From Ruania alba (GTDB lineage: Bacteria; Actinomycetota; Actinomycetes; Actinomycetales; Beutenbergiaceae): a stretch of DNA of 64,000 nt. The position numbers and the translations under genes were made by a program. The stretch covers positions 1,832,387 to 1,896,386 of the forward strand of contig NZ_FNTX01000001.1 in the NCBI RefSeq assembly GCF_900105765.1. The letters are read 5' to 3'. How positions within the stretch are numbered: position 1 is the first letter of the stretch; every line of letters starts with the position of its first letter. This document shows positions 15,768-24,813 of this stretch, one piece after another. The notes beneath the pieces were generated by a model that saw only the letters and a list, made by a program, of their open reading frames with translations, searched no databases and was not told the DNA's origin.

Positions 15768-17096
15768 TCAACGAACAGGTGCCTCCGCCTCCACCCATGC
15801 GCGGTTCTTCGCCTGGAAGATGCTCAGCTCCTCGGTGAGTGCCGCGAGCTGCTCCCCTCGTTCAGCCGAGACGTCGGTGGTCTCTGCCGGGTCGGTCGTC
15901 ACGTCATAGAGCGCCTGCACCACGGCCGCCGGTGGGTCCATCCCCTCACGTGCCTCGTGCACGAGCTTGAGGTCGCCGCGCCGCACGGCCCACTGGCCCT
16001 CATAGGTCCAGTACACCGAACGATCGGGACCACCCGCACCCGGCGCACCGGCCGCCGTCAGGGCCTCCAGGAGGGAGACGCCATCGATCGACTCCGCCTC
16101 GGCGGGCGTTCCGTCCACGGCGTGCAGCACCGTGGGGAGCACGTCCATCATCATCCCGACGGACTCGTACTCGACGCCAGCAGGTAGCCGAGCGGGCCAG
16201 GAGATGATGCTGGGCTCGCGCACGCCGCCCTCGAAGACCGATCCCTTGGTGCCGCGCAGACCGCCGGCCCAGCCGCCGTCGTAGGAGATCTCCTCCCCGT
16301 CCAGCCAGTTCCGGCTCTCTGCGGAGGGGCCGTTGTCGGAGGAGAAGAACACCAGCGTGTTCTCAGCCAGTCCGTGCTCGGTCAGCGCCGCCAGGATCGT
16401 TCCGACGGCGTCATCCATCGCCGCCACCATCGCCGCCATCTCCTGGCGCCCCTCGGGCAGGTGGGCGAAGCGGTCCATGTACTCGGCCGGAGCGTGCATC
16501 GGGTAGTGCGGGGCGTTGAACGGGACGAAACAGAAGAACGGTTCGTCGGCGTGCCGGTCGATGAAGTCGGCGGCCCGGTCGCCGATCACCGTGGTGAGGT
16601 ACTCGCCGTTCAGCCAGACCTCCTCGTCGTCGTCCCACAAGTCGTGGATCGGGTTGTGGTCGCCCCAGTAGAAGATGTGCGAGTAGTAGTCCACGCATCC
16701 GGCGCGGATGCCGAAGGTCTCCTCGAAGCCGTACTGGCTCGGGCTGTACTCGTCCGAGGCTCCCAAGTGCCACTTGCCGAACAGTCCGGTGCGATACCCC
16801 CGACGGCGCAGCTCGCTTGCGAGGGTGTCCTGCTGGGGCAGTCCGGGGGTGCGTCGCGTCCCGCCCAGAATCGCCTCCACCCCTGCGTGCGCCGGGTACT
16901 TCCCGGTGAGCAGGGAAGCCCGCGACGGTGAACACACCGGAGAGTTGGAGTACCACTGCGACAGCTTCACGCCGGAGGCGCACAGGCCGTCCAGGGCCGG
17001 GGTCTCGAACTCGGCGCCGAAACAGCCGAGGTCACCCCAGCCCAGGTCGTCGGCATAGAGGACGACGATGTTCGGGCGGGCGGTCGAGTCGGTCAT
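15768..17096 (-). CDS. Formylglycine-dependent sulfatase (type I, arylsulfatase-like)
   Basis: A 442-residue sulfatase. The N-terminal metal site is NIVVLYADDLGWGDLG. The modification motif CSPSRASLLTGK has Cys55 followed by P-S-R, so Cys55 must be converted to formylglycine by a maturase (not in this window). Further active-site elements are LFGKWHLG (Lys, His), HYPMHAP and FFSSDNGPSAE (metal Asp-Asn). No signal peptide is visible, so it appears cytoplasmic and should act on imported sulfated glycans. It lies 54 bases after the MalG-type permease and in the same minus-strand operon as the importer, whose regulator and partner enzyme are ROK and a GH38 mannosidase. The likely substrate is a sulfated sugar or short glycan; the position of the sulfate is unknown. 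Confidence 0.92.
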   Translation of the reverse strand: MTDSTARPNIVVLYADDLGWGDLGCFGAEFETPALDGLCASGVKLSQWYSNSPVCSPSRASLLTGKYPAHAGVEAILGGTRRTPGLPQQDTLASELRRRGYRTGLFGKWHLGASDEYSPSQYGFEETFGIRAGCVDYYSHIFYWGDHNPIHDLWDDDEEVWLNGEYLTTVIGDRAADFIDRHADEPFFCFVPFNAPHYPMHAPAEYMDRFAHLPEGRQEMAAMVAAMDDAVGTILAALTEHGLAENTLVFFSSDNGPSAESRNWLDGEEISYDGGWAGGLRGTKGSVFEGGVREPSIISWPARLPAGVEYESVGMMMDVLPTVLHAVDGTPAEAESIDGVSLLEALTAAGAPGAGGPDRSVYWTYEGQWAVRRGDLKLVHEAREGMDPPAAVVQALYDVTTDPAETTDVSAERGEQLAALTEELSIFQAKNRAWVEAEAPVR

Positions 17097-17150
17097 GGTT
17101 CCTCGCAGAGCACGGTCGGATTGGTCGGTGGAGAAGAGGCGGACGATCCC

Positions 17151-18050
17151 TCAGCCCTTGACGGCGCCCGCGGCCACACCCGCCACCAGGCGCCGCTGCA
17201 GGAACGAGAACAGAATGATCGTCGGTGCGGCAGCGATGGTGGACGCCGCCATCACCACGCCCCAGTCGGTGCCGTACTCACCGAACAGACCCGCCAAGCC
17301 GACCTGCGCGGTCTTCAACGAATCGTCGGTGAGGAACACCTGGGCGAAGAGGAACTCCTCCCACATCGCGATGAACGCCGTCACCGAGACGGTCACGATC
17401 CCCGGCCAGACCAACGGAGCGATCACTCGCGCGAGCACGGTCAAGGTCGATGCGCCGTCCATGCGCGCCGCCTCGTCCAGGGTGCGCGGTACGCCGTTGA
17501 AGAATCCGCTCATCAGGAGCACCGCGAGTGGCAGGGTCATCGCGACGTACACCAGCACGATGCCCGGGTAGCTGTTGAGCAGGCCGAGCTGTGAGAAGAA
17601 CAGATACACCGGTGTGATCAGTACGACGAACGGAAGCAGCTGGGTAGCCACGAGCAACAGGAACATCGCTCCCCTGCCCCGGAAGGAGTAGCGCGAGAGG
17701 GCAAAGCCGGCCAGGCTGGCGACGATCACGGTGCAGAACGTGCCGACGAGGCACACCAGGAGCGAGTTCAGGATGTACTGCTCGAAGTTCGTGGCCTCGA
17801 ACAGCCGGGCGAAGGCATCCAGGCTGATGTTGTCCAGGAGCGTCGACCAGCTCACGCCGGCGGCGATGTCCTGCACCGGGCGGAGGGCGCTGTAGACCAT
17901 CCACAGCACCGGGAAGATGATGGCGAGCAGCACCACGGCGAGCGGCACGAGCAGCACGAGGTCGCTCGCGCGGCGCGCTGAGCTGTCCCGGCGTCGCGCG
18001 CGAAGCCGGCTGGGCGCGGGTGCAGCCTCCCGCTGGGTCACGGCGCTCAT
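17151..18050 (-). CDS. ABC sugar importer permease (MalG type)
   Basis: A 299-residue carbohydrate permease (CUT1) with six membrane spans and the EAA loop LDEAARMDGASTLTVLARVIAPLVWPG near the C-terminal third. ATG 18050 overlaps the stop of the MalF-type gene by one base (TGATG), so translation is coupled. The frame can also start at GTG 18053. With the next two genes it forms an importer without its own ATPase. Confidence 0.92.
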   Translation of the reverse strand: MSAVTQREAAPAPSRLRARRRDSSARRASDLVLLVPLAVVLLAIIFPVLWMVYSALRPVQDIAAGVSWSTLLDNISLDAFARLFEATNFEQYILNSLLVCLVGTFCTVIVASLAGFALSRYSFRGRGAMFLLLVATQLLPFVVLITPVYLFFSQLGLLNSYPGIVLVYVAMTLPLAVLLMSGFFNGVPRTLDEAARMDGASTLTVLARVIAPLVWPGIVTVSVTAFIAMWEEFLFAQVFLTDDSLKTAQVGLAGLFGEYGTDWGVVMAASTIAAAPTIILFSFLQRRLVAGVAAGAVKG

Positions 18051-18946
18051 CACTGGTCCTCCGTCCGGGTCGCGCGCATGTAGAGGATGGCGAACACGGC
18101 CATGATCATCGTCATCACCAGACCGATGGCTGCACCGGCGCCCAGCTTGTTGGCGAAGAACGCCATCGAGTAGAGCTCGGTCGCGAGCACCGCCGTATAG
18201 GTGCCTGGTCCGCCACCGGTGGTGAGCCAGACGTAGACGAAGTTGTTGAAGGTCTGGATCACGGTCACCAGCACCACCACTGTCAGCACGGGCCGTAGAT
18301 TCGGCACCGTGATGCTGCGGAACGCGCGGATCCGGCCGGCGCCGTCGAGCGATGCAGCCTCGTACTGCTCGTCGGGGATCGACTGCAGACCGGCAAGGAG
18401 CACCATCACCACGAAGGGCAGCTCACGCCACACGATGATCGCCACGATGCTCCACCACACGGTGCTCGTCTGGGCGAGGAACGCCACTCCGGAGTCGGTG
18501 AGCCCGGATCCGACGAGCACCTGGTTGAGCACACCGGAGCTACCGTCCAGGAGCCAGCGCCACGAGGCGATCGCGACCACCTGCGGCACCATCCACGGGA
18601 TGAGCACGAGTGTGCGCGCCAGCCCGCGGACCTTCCACCGGCGCAGCACCGGCGAGTGCAGCGCGACGGCGAGGGCGAGTCCGAACACGATCCGCAGCAG
18701 CACGGTCAGGGCGGTGAGCCAGAAGACCGTGTTCCGGGCGATCGCCCAGAACTCCGGGTTGCCGAAGACGTACTCGAAGTTGCCCAGCCCGGTCCACTCG
18801 CCGTCGCCCGGGCCTTGGAACGGGGAGATCTCCTGCAGCGACAGGATGACGTTGTAGATCGAGGGGAACAGGAACAGCAGGGCGACGATGACGAGCGCCG
18901 GAGCGCTCAACAGGTACGCCTGCAGGGAGGTCCGGCGCGTCGTCAT
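18050..18946 (-). CDS. ABC sugar importer permease (MalF type)
   Basis: A 298-residue CUT1 permease with six spans: an N-terminal LLSAPALVIVALLFLFPSIYNVI segment, a periplasmic loop with WTGLGNFEYVF, and the EAA loop YEAASLDGAGRIRAFRSITVPNLRPV. ATG 18946 is eight bases after GAGG. GTG 18952 is an alternative and would be nearly on top of that GAGG. It follows the binding-protein gene by 10 bases. Partner of the MalG-type permease. Confidence 0.92.
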   Translation of the reverse strand: MTTRRTSLQAYLLSAPALVIVALLFLFPSIYNVILSLQEISPFQGPGDGEWTGLGNFEYVFGNPEFWAIARNTVFWLTALTVLLRIVFGLALAVALHSPVLRRWKVRGLARTLVLIPWMVPQVVAIASWRWLLDGSSGVLNQVLVGSGLTDSGVAFLAQTSTVWWSIVAIIVWRELPFVVMVLLAGLQSIPDEQYEAASLDGAGRIRAFRSITVPNLRPVLTVVVLVTVIQTFNNFVYVWLTTGGGPGTYTAVLATELYSMAFFANKLGAGAAIGLVMTMIMAVFAILYMRATRTEDQ

Positions 18947-18956
18947 CGTCACCGCC

Positions 18957-20231
18957 TCAGCCCTGCAGCTCGCGCTCGATGGCGTCGATGATCGCCTGTG
19001 CTGCCGTGGCGGAGTCCGCCTGGCCCGAGTACACCGCCGAGAACTGCTGGTTCACCAGCTCCTGCAGGGACGCGATCGTGATCGGGGCACCGATGTAGCG
19101 CACGAACGGCACCGAGTGCGGAAGCTGGTCGACGAATCCCTGCTCGGCCGGATCGACGTCGAGCTGGGTCAGCGTGCTCGCCGATGCCGGGTACTGGTCG
19201 TAGGTCTCGAACGTCTCGGCACTGAGCAGGTACTGCACGACCTGCCACGCCTCGTCCGGGTGCTCGCTGTTGGCGTTGATGCCCAGCGCGCGTCCACCCA
19301 GGTGGGTCGACCCGTCGTCCAGCCCTCCCGGCATGGGAGCGGTGAGAAGCTCGGCGTCGACCTGCTCCTGGACCGCCCGGAAGGCGGCGGGCGGCATGAA
19401 GGTCATCGCGCAGGTGCCATCACCGAGGCCCGCCGCGATGGACGGATCGGCGTAGTCGGTGATCGCCTGCATCGACGTCGGGGTGATGCCCTCGGTGAAG
19501 TAGGAGTTGAAGTAGTCGATGGCGCCGGCCAGCTGCTCCTGGGTGGCACCGACGGACCAGTCGCCGCCGTTGTTCTCGATCAGTTGGAAGTCGTTGTTCC
19601 ACATGTAGTAATTGATCGCGAACCACTGCGCCGCCTGCTGTGGGGCACCGGCTGCGAAGCAGAAGCCGCTCACCTCACCACCCGAGGCGTCGGTGATCTG
19701 CCCCGCCACGTCGAGCAGCTCGGGCCAGTCGCTCGGAGTCTCAGTCACGCCTGCATCGGCGAGCACGTCCTCCCGGTAGACCATGGCCATGGTGTCGGCC
19801 GTCCAGGGGATGGCCCATGTCGTCTCGTCCAGGACGGTCATCTCGGTGGCGAGCAGGCTGTCGGCATCGTCCAGCGGCTGCTCGGCCATCAGGTCGTCGA
19901 GCGGCAGCAGGATGTTCGGCTCCGCCAGGAACGCCACATCCGCCAGGGCAAGGTGAGCGATGTCCGGTCCGGACCCGGAGTTGGCCTCACGGGCGAGCTG
20001 CTGGGGGTTGTTGGGGGTGAGCGTCTCGAGCTCGACCTGGATGTCCGGGTTGTCCGCGTTCCAGGCGTCGACTGCTTCCACCAGTCCCTGGATCTGATCG
20101 GCAGGATCGAACTGCCGGAAGGTGAGGCGGACAACTCCGTCGTCCGGCTCCGCCCCTTCCCCACCACATGCGGCGAGGGTCGCTGCAAGAGCGCCGACTG
20201 CTGCGGCGGCGATGAACCTGGATGTCTTCAC
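18957..20231 (-). CDS. ABC sugar importer substrate-binding lipoprotein
   Basis: A 424-residue extracellular solute-binding protein (family 1, CUT1). The signal peptide has the lipobox LAAC-G. The mature protein has LTFRQFDPADQ, AWNADNPDIQVEL, and an aromatic-rich ligand region around YYMWNNDFQL, typical of oligosaccharide binders. GTG 20231 follows GGAGAGG. The open frame runs further upstream but into the regulator promoter. It is first in the operon binding protein, MalF, MalG, sulfatase, and is transcribed from a promoter whose consensus -35 TTGACA is at 20288-20293. Ligand unknown; context suggests a mannose-containing, possibly sulfated glycan. Confidence 0.92.
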   Translation of the reverse strand: MKTSRFIAAAAVGALAATLAACGGEGAEPDDGVVRLTFRQFDPADQIQGLVEAVDAWNADNPDIQVELETLTPNNPQQLAREANSGSGPDIAHLALADVAFLAEPNILLPLDDLMAEQPLDDADSLLATEMTVLDETTWAIPWTADTMAMVYREDVLADAGVTETPSDWPELLDVAGQITDASGGEVSGFCFAAGAPQQAAQWFAINYYMWNNDFQLIENNGGDWSVGATQEQLAGAIDYFNSYFTEGITPTSMQAITDYADPSIAAGLGDGTCAMTFMPPAAFRAVQEQVDAELLTAPMPGGLDDGSTHLGGRALGINANSEHPDEAWQVVQYLLSAETFETYDQYPASASTLTQLDVDPAEQGFVDQLPHSVPFVRYIGAPITIASLQELVNQQFSAVYSGQADSATAAQAIIDAIERELQG

Positions 20232-20263
20232 GTGACTGCCTCTCCGTTGATGCGAGTGGGCCA

Positions 20264-20315
20264 CAGTTAAATCCACCATTTTGAGTTTGTCAACGCGGCA
20301 TGGGCTGCGTAGCAT
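20264..20315. promoter_or_regulatory. Face-to-face promoters of the importer operon and the ROK gene
   Basis: On the minus strand TTGACA (20288-20293) precedes TTAACT/TTTAAC (20265-20271) by 16-17 bases and would drive the importer operon. On the plus strand TTGTCA (20287-20292) precedes TAGCAT (20310-20315) by exactly 17 bases and would drive the ROK gene, with TAGCAT six bases before its ATG. The two -35 boxes are superimposed. GTTTGTCAAC (20285-20294) is also shared in inverse form with the mannosidase promoter and may be the ROK operator. Confidence 0.6.
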
Positions 20316-20321
20316 CGGCGC

Positions 20322-21587
20322 ATGCCGAGCCGGACACCGACGCCCTCCGAGGACCCAGCTGCGCCCGCAGCACCGGGCCGGCGCGGCACGAACCTGCCCC
20401 GAGTGGCCGACTACAACAAGATGCTGGTGCTGGACCTGATCCGCCGGTCGGCGGGGATCAGCAGGGTCGAGCTGGTGCAGCACACCGGTCTGACGGCGCA
20501 GACCATGTCCAATATCTGCCGCCGTCTCAGCGACGCGGGCCTGATCAAGGAGTCCGGCCGGATCTACGCCGGCGCCGGCGCCCCCCGCACGATCTTCGAG
20601 GTGGAACCCGGAGGCCTGTACGCGCTCGGTCTGCACATCGACCCGGCGTGGCTGACGTCGGTGGTGCTCAACCTCGCCGGCGAGGTGGTCGGCACCGTCC
20701 GTATCCCGACGCCGGCCTCACCGGACCCGACCTCGGTGCTCGACGCGATCGAGGCAATGATCCGCTCCCTCATCGCCGACTCCGGCATCCCGGCCGACCG
20801 CCTGGCCGGACTGGGCGTGGGAACACCCGGTCCGATCGATGTGCGCACCGGCGCCGTGGTCGGCGCCCCCTACCTGGTGGGGTGGGAACGCGTGCCGCTG
20901 CGGACCGACCTGGAACGCCGGCTCGACCTTCCCGTCACGATCGACAAGGACTCGACGGCGGTCGCCGTCGGAGAGATGTGGAACGCCGAGGACGGCCCGC
21001 GCAACATGGCCTTCGTCTACATCGGCACCGGAATCGCAGCCGGCCTGGTGCTCGACGGCGAGGTGATGCGAGGCTCCAGCGGCAACATCGGCCACATGAA
21101 CGCCGATCCGAACGGCCCGATCTGCTTCTGCGGCGGCCGTGGCTGCCTGGAGAGCACGATCCTGCCGCGCAACCTTGTCGGCGAGGGCACGGTCCGTGGC
21201 GTTCTGCCCGCGGTCGACATCGGAGACGCTCGCGCCCTGGGCGCTGCGCTCACCGAACTGTGCCACCTCGCTGATTCCGGCCAGGCCGAGGCGGTGGAGA
21301 TCGTCGAGCGCGCCGCACGTGGCCTGGGCCGGATCACCGGTCAGCTCGCCAACCTGCTCGACCTGGACACGATCGTCTTCGGCGGACCCCAGTGGGAGCC
21401 GTTCGCGCCCACGATCCTGCGGATCGTTCCGGACGTCGTGACACGGATGTTCATCGGCCGTGCGGTGCACCCGGTCACCGTCCGCGGGACGTCGATCGGC
21501 AACCAGGTGGGCGCCGTGGGTGCAGCGTCGCTGGCGATGTGGTCCAGCACCTTCAATGCACCGACACAGCTGTTCCTCCCGCACTGA
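20322..21587 (+). CDS. ROK-family transcriptional regulator (NagC/XylR type)
   Basis: A 421-residue regulator. An N-terminal winged HTH (LDLIRRSAGISRVELVQHTGLTAQTMSNICRRL, about residues 30-65) is joined to a ROK sugar-kinase-like domain. That domain has GVGTPGPID, KDSTAVAVGEMW, YIGTGIAAGLVLDG and GHMNADPNGPICFCGGRGCLE, the last being the His/Cys zinc motif (CxCGxxGCxE). ROK regulators bind sugars or sugar phosphates and usually repress transport and hydrolase genes. It is divergent from the importer/sulfatase operon and upstream of the mannosidase, so it probably controls both. ATG 20322 has TAGCAT six bases upstream and no ribosome site, suggesting a leaderless mRNA. Confidence 0.93.
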   Translation: MPSRTPTPSEDPAAPAAPGRRGTNLPRVADYNKMLVLDLIRRSAGISRVELVQHTGLTAQTMSNICRRLSDAGLIKESGRIYAGAGAPRTIFEVEPGGLYALGLHIDPAWLTSVVLNLAGEVVGTVRIPTPASPDPTSVLDAIEAMIRSLIADSGIPADRLAGLGVGTPGPIDVRTGAVVGAPYLVGWERVPLRTDLERRLDLPVTIDKDSTAVAVGEMWNAEDGPRNMAFVYIGTGIAAGLVLDGEVMRGSSGNIGHMNADPNGPICFCGGRGCLESTILPRNLVGEGTVRGVLPAVDIGDARALGAALTELCHLADSGQAEAVEIVERAARGLGRITGQLANLLDLDTIVFGGPQWEPFAPTILRIVPDVVTRMFIGRAVHPVTVRGTSIGNQVGAVGAASLAMWSSTFNAPTQLFLPH

Positions 21588-21680
21588 GACCCGACGCCAC
21601 CGACCGCACGGGCACGTGGCCCACACCGCCTCCGTGCGCCCTAGCAGCCCGCCATGACACCCTTCTTGTAATTCCATATG

Positions 21681-21691
21681 GTTGACTAACT
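21681..21691 (+). promoter_or_regulatory. GTTGACTAACT motif upstream of the mannosidase
   Basis: GTTGACTAACT differs at one of 11 bases from GTTGACAAACT on the minus strand at 20284-20294 in the importer promoter. Both have the form GTT-N4-AAC and both contain a -35-like TTGAC. It may be a shared ROK operator or simply a -35 element. Confidence 0.4.
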
Positions 21692-21742
21692 AGCGACCGC
21701 AGAACCGACGCCGCGCCGATGCGGTCTGAAGGGACGAGACAG

Positions 21743-24700
21743 ATGACCGAGATCCGCCAGCAGGATGCTTCCACCCAGATCGTCCGGCGCCTGGACCGCG
21801 CGGTCCGCGAGGTGATCCGTCCCGCGCGGATCCGCTATCGCAGTCCGCTCACGGTCTCCGCTCGACGGGTCGGGGGCGAGCCCGTCTCGTTCGCCGACGG
21901 CACCCGCGGCGACCTCACCCCTCTCGCCGTCGGCGACTCGTGGGGCCGTGCCTGGGACACCGTGTGGATGCACGTCAGCGGCGCCGTCCCCGGTGAGTGG
22001 GACGCACGCACCGCAGTCGCGGCCGAGCTCGAGATCGACCTGGGCTTCACCACGGCGCAGTCCGGATTCCAGGCCGAGGGGCTGGTGTACACCACGGACG
22101 GATCAGTGGTCCGCGCACTCTCCCCACTGAATCACCGCGTGCCGCTCCAGGTGGGTCCGGGCGCGGCCATCGAGTACTGGGTCGAGGCCGCCGCCAACCC
22201 CACCTTGAACAACGCCCACGGCACGAACCTGATCCCGCTCGCCCACCTGGGCAGCTGGGAGAGCGCCGGCGAGGAGGAGATCTACCGATTCGCCGGTGCG
22301 CACGTCGTGGTGCCCGAGGCCGAGGTCGTCGCCCTCGCCCATGACGTGGACCTGCTGCGCGGGATCGCCACCAACGACGGCACCGACGTGCGCCGGCGCG
22401 ACCTGATCCTGGCCGCGATCGAGCGGATGCTCGCCGTACTCGACCCGACCGACGTTCCCGGAACCGCTGCAGCAGCCCGCGAACGGCTCACCGCAGTGCT
22501 GACCACCCCGGCGCATGCCAGTGCGATGACGCTGACCGCCGTCGGACATGCGCACATCGACTCGGCGTGGCTGTGGCCGCTGCGGGAGACGATCCGCAAG
22601 TGCGCACGCACCTTCTCCAACGTGGTCACCCTGATGGAGGACAACCCGGACTTCGTGTTCGCCTGCTCCTCCGCCCAGCAGTTCGCGTGGATGAAGGAGC
22701 ACTACCCGGATCTGTACACGCGGATCTCCGACGCCGTCGCGCGGGGCCAGTTCGTGCCCGTGGGCGGGATGTGGGTGGAGTCCGACACGAACATGCCCAG
22801 CGGTGAGTCCCTGGTGCGCCAGTTCGTGGCCGGTCAGGGCTTCTTCATGCGCGAGTTCGGCATCGAGTGCCCGGAGGTGTGGCTGCCGGACAGCTTCGGC
22901 TACACCGGCGCGTTCCCCCAGATCGCCCGCCTGGCCGGAGCACACTGGTTCTTCGGGCAGAAGATGTCCTGGAACCGCAGCAACCGGATGCCGCACCACA
23001 CTTTCACCTGGGAGGGCATCGACGGCTCCCGGATCCTCACCCACTTCACCCCGGTGGACACCTACAACTCCGACCTCTCCCCCGTCGAGCTCGGCTACGC
23101 GCACGGCAACTTCGCCGACCACGCCGATTTCTCCGGCGGCATCGTGCCGTTCGGATACGGCGACGGCGGTGGTGGGCCCACCCGAGAGATGCTCGAGGCC
23201 GGCCGCCGTGCCGCGGACGTGGAAGGCCTTCCGCGGGTACGGTTCGGTGCGCCGTCGGAGTTCTTCGCCGAGGCCGAGGCCGAGGCGCAGGACGCCGACC
23301 CGGCCACCTGGACCGGGGAGATGTACCTGGAGCTGCACCGCGGCACCTACTCCTCACAGGCCCGCACCAAGTACGGCAACCGGCGCGCCGAGGCGCTGCT
23401 GCGCGAGGCCGAGCTGTGGGCCGCCACCGCCAGCGTGCGCGCCGGCGCGGCCTATCCGCAGGAGGAGCTGGCCCGGATCTGGGAGCGCACGCTGCTGCTG
23501 CAGTTCCACGACATCCTGCCCGGCAGCTCGATCTCCTGGGTGCACGCCGACGCCGAACGGATGCACGGCGAGGACCGTGACGCGCTCGAGCAGATCATCG
23601 CCGATGCCTTGGACATCCTCGCCGGTACCGGCGAGCAGACGCTGACCGTGAACGGCGCACCGTTCCCGCGCGCCGGGATCCCTCCGCTCGGTGGGGTGGC
23701 CGAACCGGCGCCGCCGAACCAGCAGGTGAGCGTGGAGAGGTCTGGCGACCGGCACGTGCTGCGCACCTCCCACCTGGAGCTGCAGGTCGCCGCCGACGGC
23801 ACCTTCGTCGAGCTCCTCGACCACGCGTCCGGGCGCTCGTTGTTCAGCCCGGACGCTCCAGGGAACACCCTGGACCTGCACCAGGACATCCCCACGGACT
23901 GGGACGCCTGGGACATCGACGCGCACTACCGTGAGCTGACCGTGCCCGCTGACGGCACCGCCGAGGTACGGATCGCCGACGACGGCACACCGGCGGTGCA
24001 CATCACCCGCACCGTGGGTGCGTCCCGGGTGGAGCAGGTGGTCACCCTGGCGCCGGACCGACCGGTCGTGGACATCGTCACCGAGGTGGACTGGCACGAA
24101 CGCCAGCGCCTGCTCAAGCTGGCCCACCCGTTCCGGATCGACGCGCGCACCTCCGCCGCCGAGACCCAGTTCGGTCATGTAGTGCGCCCCACGCACGAGA
24201 ACACCTCGTGGGACGAGGCGCGGTTCGAGATCGTCGCCCATCGCTGGCTGCACGTCAGCGACGGTGTCGTCGGTGCGGCGGTGGTGAACGACTCCACCTA
24301 CGGCCACGACGTCGCCCGCCTCCCCGCGCAGGAGTACCTCACCCAGGTCCGGCAGACGCTGCTGCGAGGGCCGCTGTATCCCGATCCGGAGAGCGATCAG
24401 GGCCGGCACACCTTCCGCACTCGCCTGGTGCTGACCCCGGACGTGTCCGGCGCCGTGGACGAGGCCTACGACATGGATACCCCGTTGCGGACCGCCCGCG
24501 GTGACGGCCGCGAGATCGCGCCAGTGGCGCAGGCGTTCGGCGACGGCGTGGTGCTGCACACGGTGAAGCTGGCCGAGGACGGCACCGGCGACCTGATCGT
24601 GCGCGTGCACGAAGCCTATGGACGCCCCACCCGGGCCCGGATCGTGGTGAACGGCGCGCAGATCCGGCAGGTCGACCTGCTCGAACGAGTGCTCGATTCC

Positions 24701-24781
24701 GACGCCGGGCCGGTCGCAGACCAGCTCGAGCTCGACCTGCACGCCTTCCAGATCGTCACGGTCCGCGCCCGGGCACACTGA
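21743..24781 (+). CDS. GH38 alpha-mannosidase
   Basis: A 1,012-residue retaining alpha-mannosidase with the standard three-part layout: a catalytic (beta/alpha)7 domain, a three-helix middle domain and large C-terminal beta domains. Zinc and catalytic residues are visible: HAHIDSAWLWPLRE (HxD), WVESDTNMPSGESLVRQ, the nucleophile Asp in VWLPDSFGYTGAFPQI, and the later His in LQFHDILPGSS. No signal peptide is present, so it acts in the cytoplasm on imported mannosides. I chose ATG 21743, eight or so bases after GAAGGGACGAG, over ATG 21719, which has no ribosome site. It follows the ROK gene by 155 bases with its own probable promoter. With the sulfatase and importer it suggests use of alpha-mannose glycans. 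Confidence 0.95.
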   Translation: MTEIRQQDASTQIVRRLDRAVREVIRPARIRYRSPLTVSARRVGGEPVSFADGTRGDLTPLAVGDSWGRAWDTVWMHVSGAVPGEWDARTAVAAELEIDLGFTTAQSGFQAEGLVYTTDGSVVRALSPLNHRVPLQVGPGAAIEYWVEAAANPTLNNAHGTNLIPLAHLGSWESAGEEEIYRFAGAHVVVPEAEVVALAHDVDLLRGIATNDGTDVRRRDLILAAIERMLAVLDPTDVPGTAAAARERLTAVLTTPAHASAMTLTAVGHAHIDSAWLWPLRETIRKCARTFSNVVTLMEDNPDFVFACSSAQQFAWMKEHYPDLYTRISDAVARGQFVPVGGMWVESDTNMPSGESLVRQFVAGQGFFMREFGIECPEVWLPDSFGYTGAFPQIARLAGAHWFFGQKMSWNRSNRMPHHTFTWEGIDGSRILTHFTPVDTYNSDLSPVELGYAHGNFADHADFSGGIVPFGYGDGGGGPTREMLEAGRRAADVEGLPRVRFGAPSEFFAEAEAEAQDADPATWTGEMYLELHRGTYSSQARTKYGNRRAEALLREAELWAATASVRAGAAYPQEELARIWERTLLLQFHDILPGSSISWVHADAERMHGEDRDALEQIIADALDILAGTGEQTLTVNGAPFPRAGIPPLGGVAEPAPPNQQVSVERSGDRHVLRTSHLELQVAADGTFVELLDHASGRSLFSPDAPGNTLDLHQDIPTDWDAWDIDAHYRELTVPADGTAEVRIADDGTPAVHITRTVGASRVEQVVTLAPDRPVVDIVTEVDWHERQRLLKLAHPFRIDARTSAAETQFGHVVRPTHENTSWDEARFEIVAHRWLHVSDGVVGAAVVNDSTYGHDVARLPAQEYLTQVRQTLLRGPLYPDPESDQGRHTFRTRLVLTPDVSGAVDEAYDMDTPLRTARGDGREIAPVAQAFGDGVVLHTVKLAEDGTGDLIVRVHEAYGRPTRARIVVNGAQIRQVDLLERVLDSDAGPVADQLELDLHAFQIVTVRARAH

Positions 24782-24813
24782 CGCCTGTCACATCCTGGTG
24801 GCACACTGAGCCG

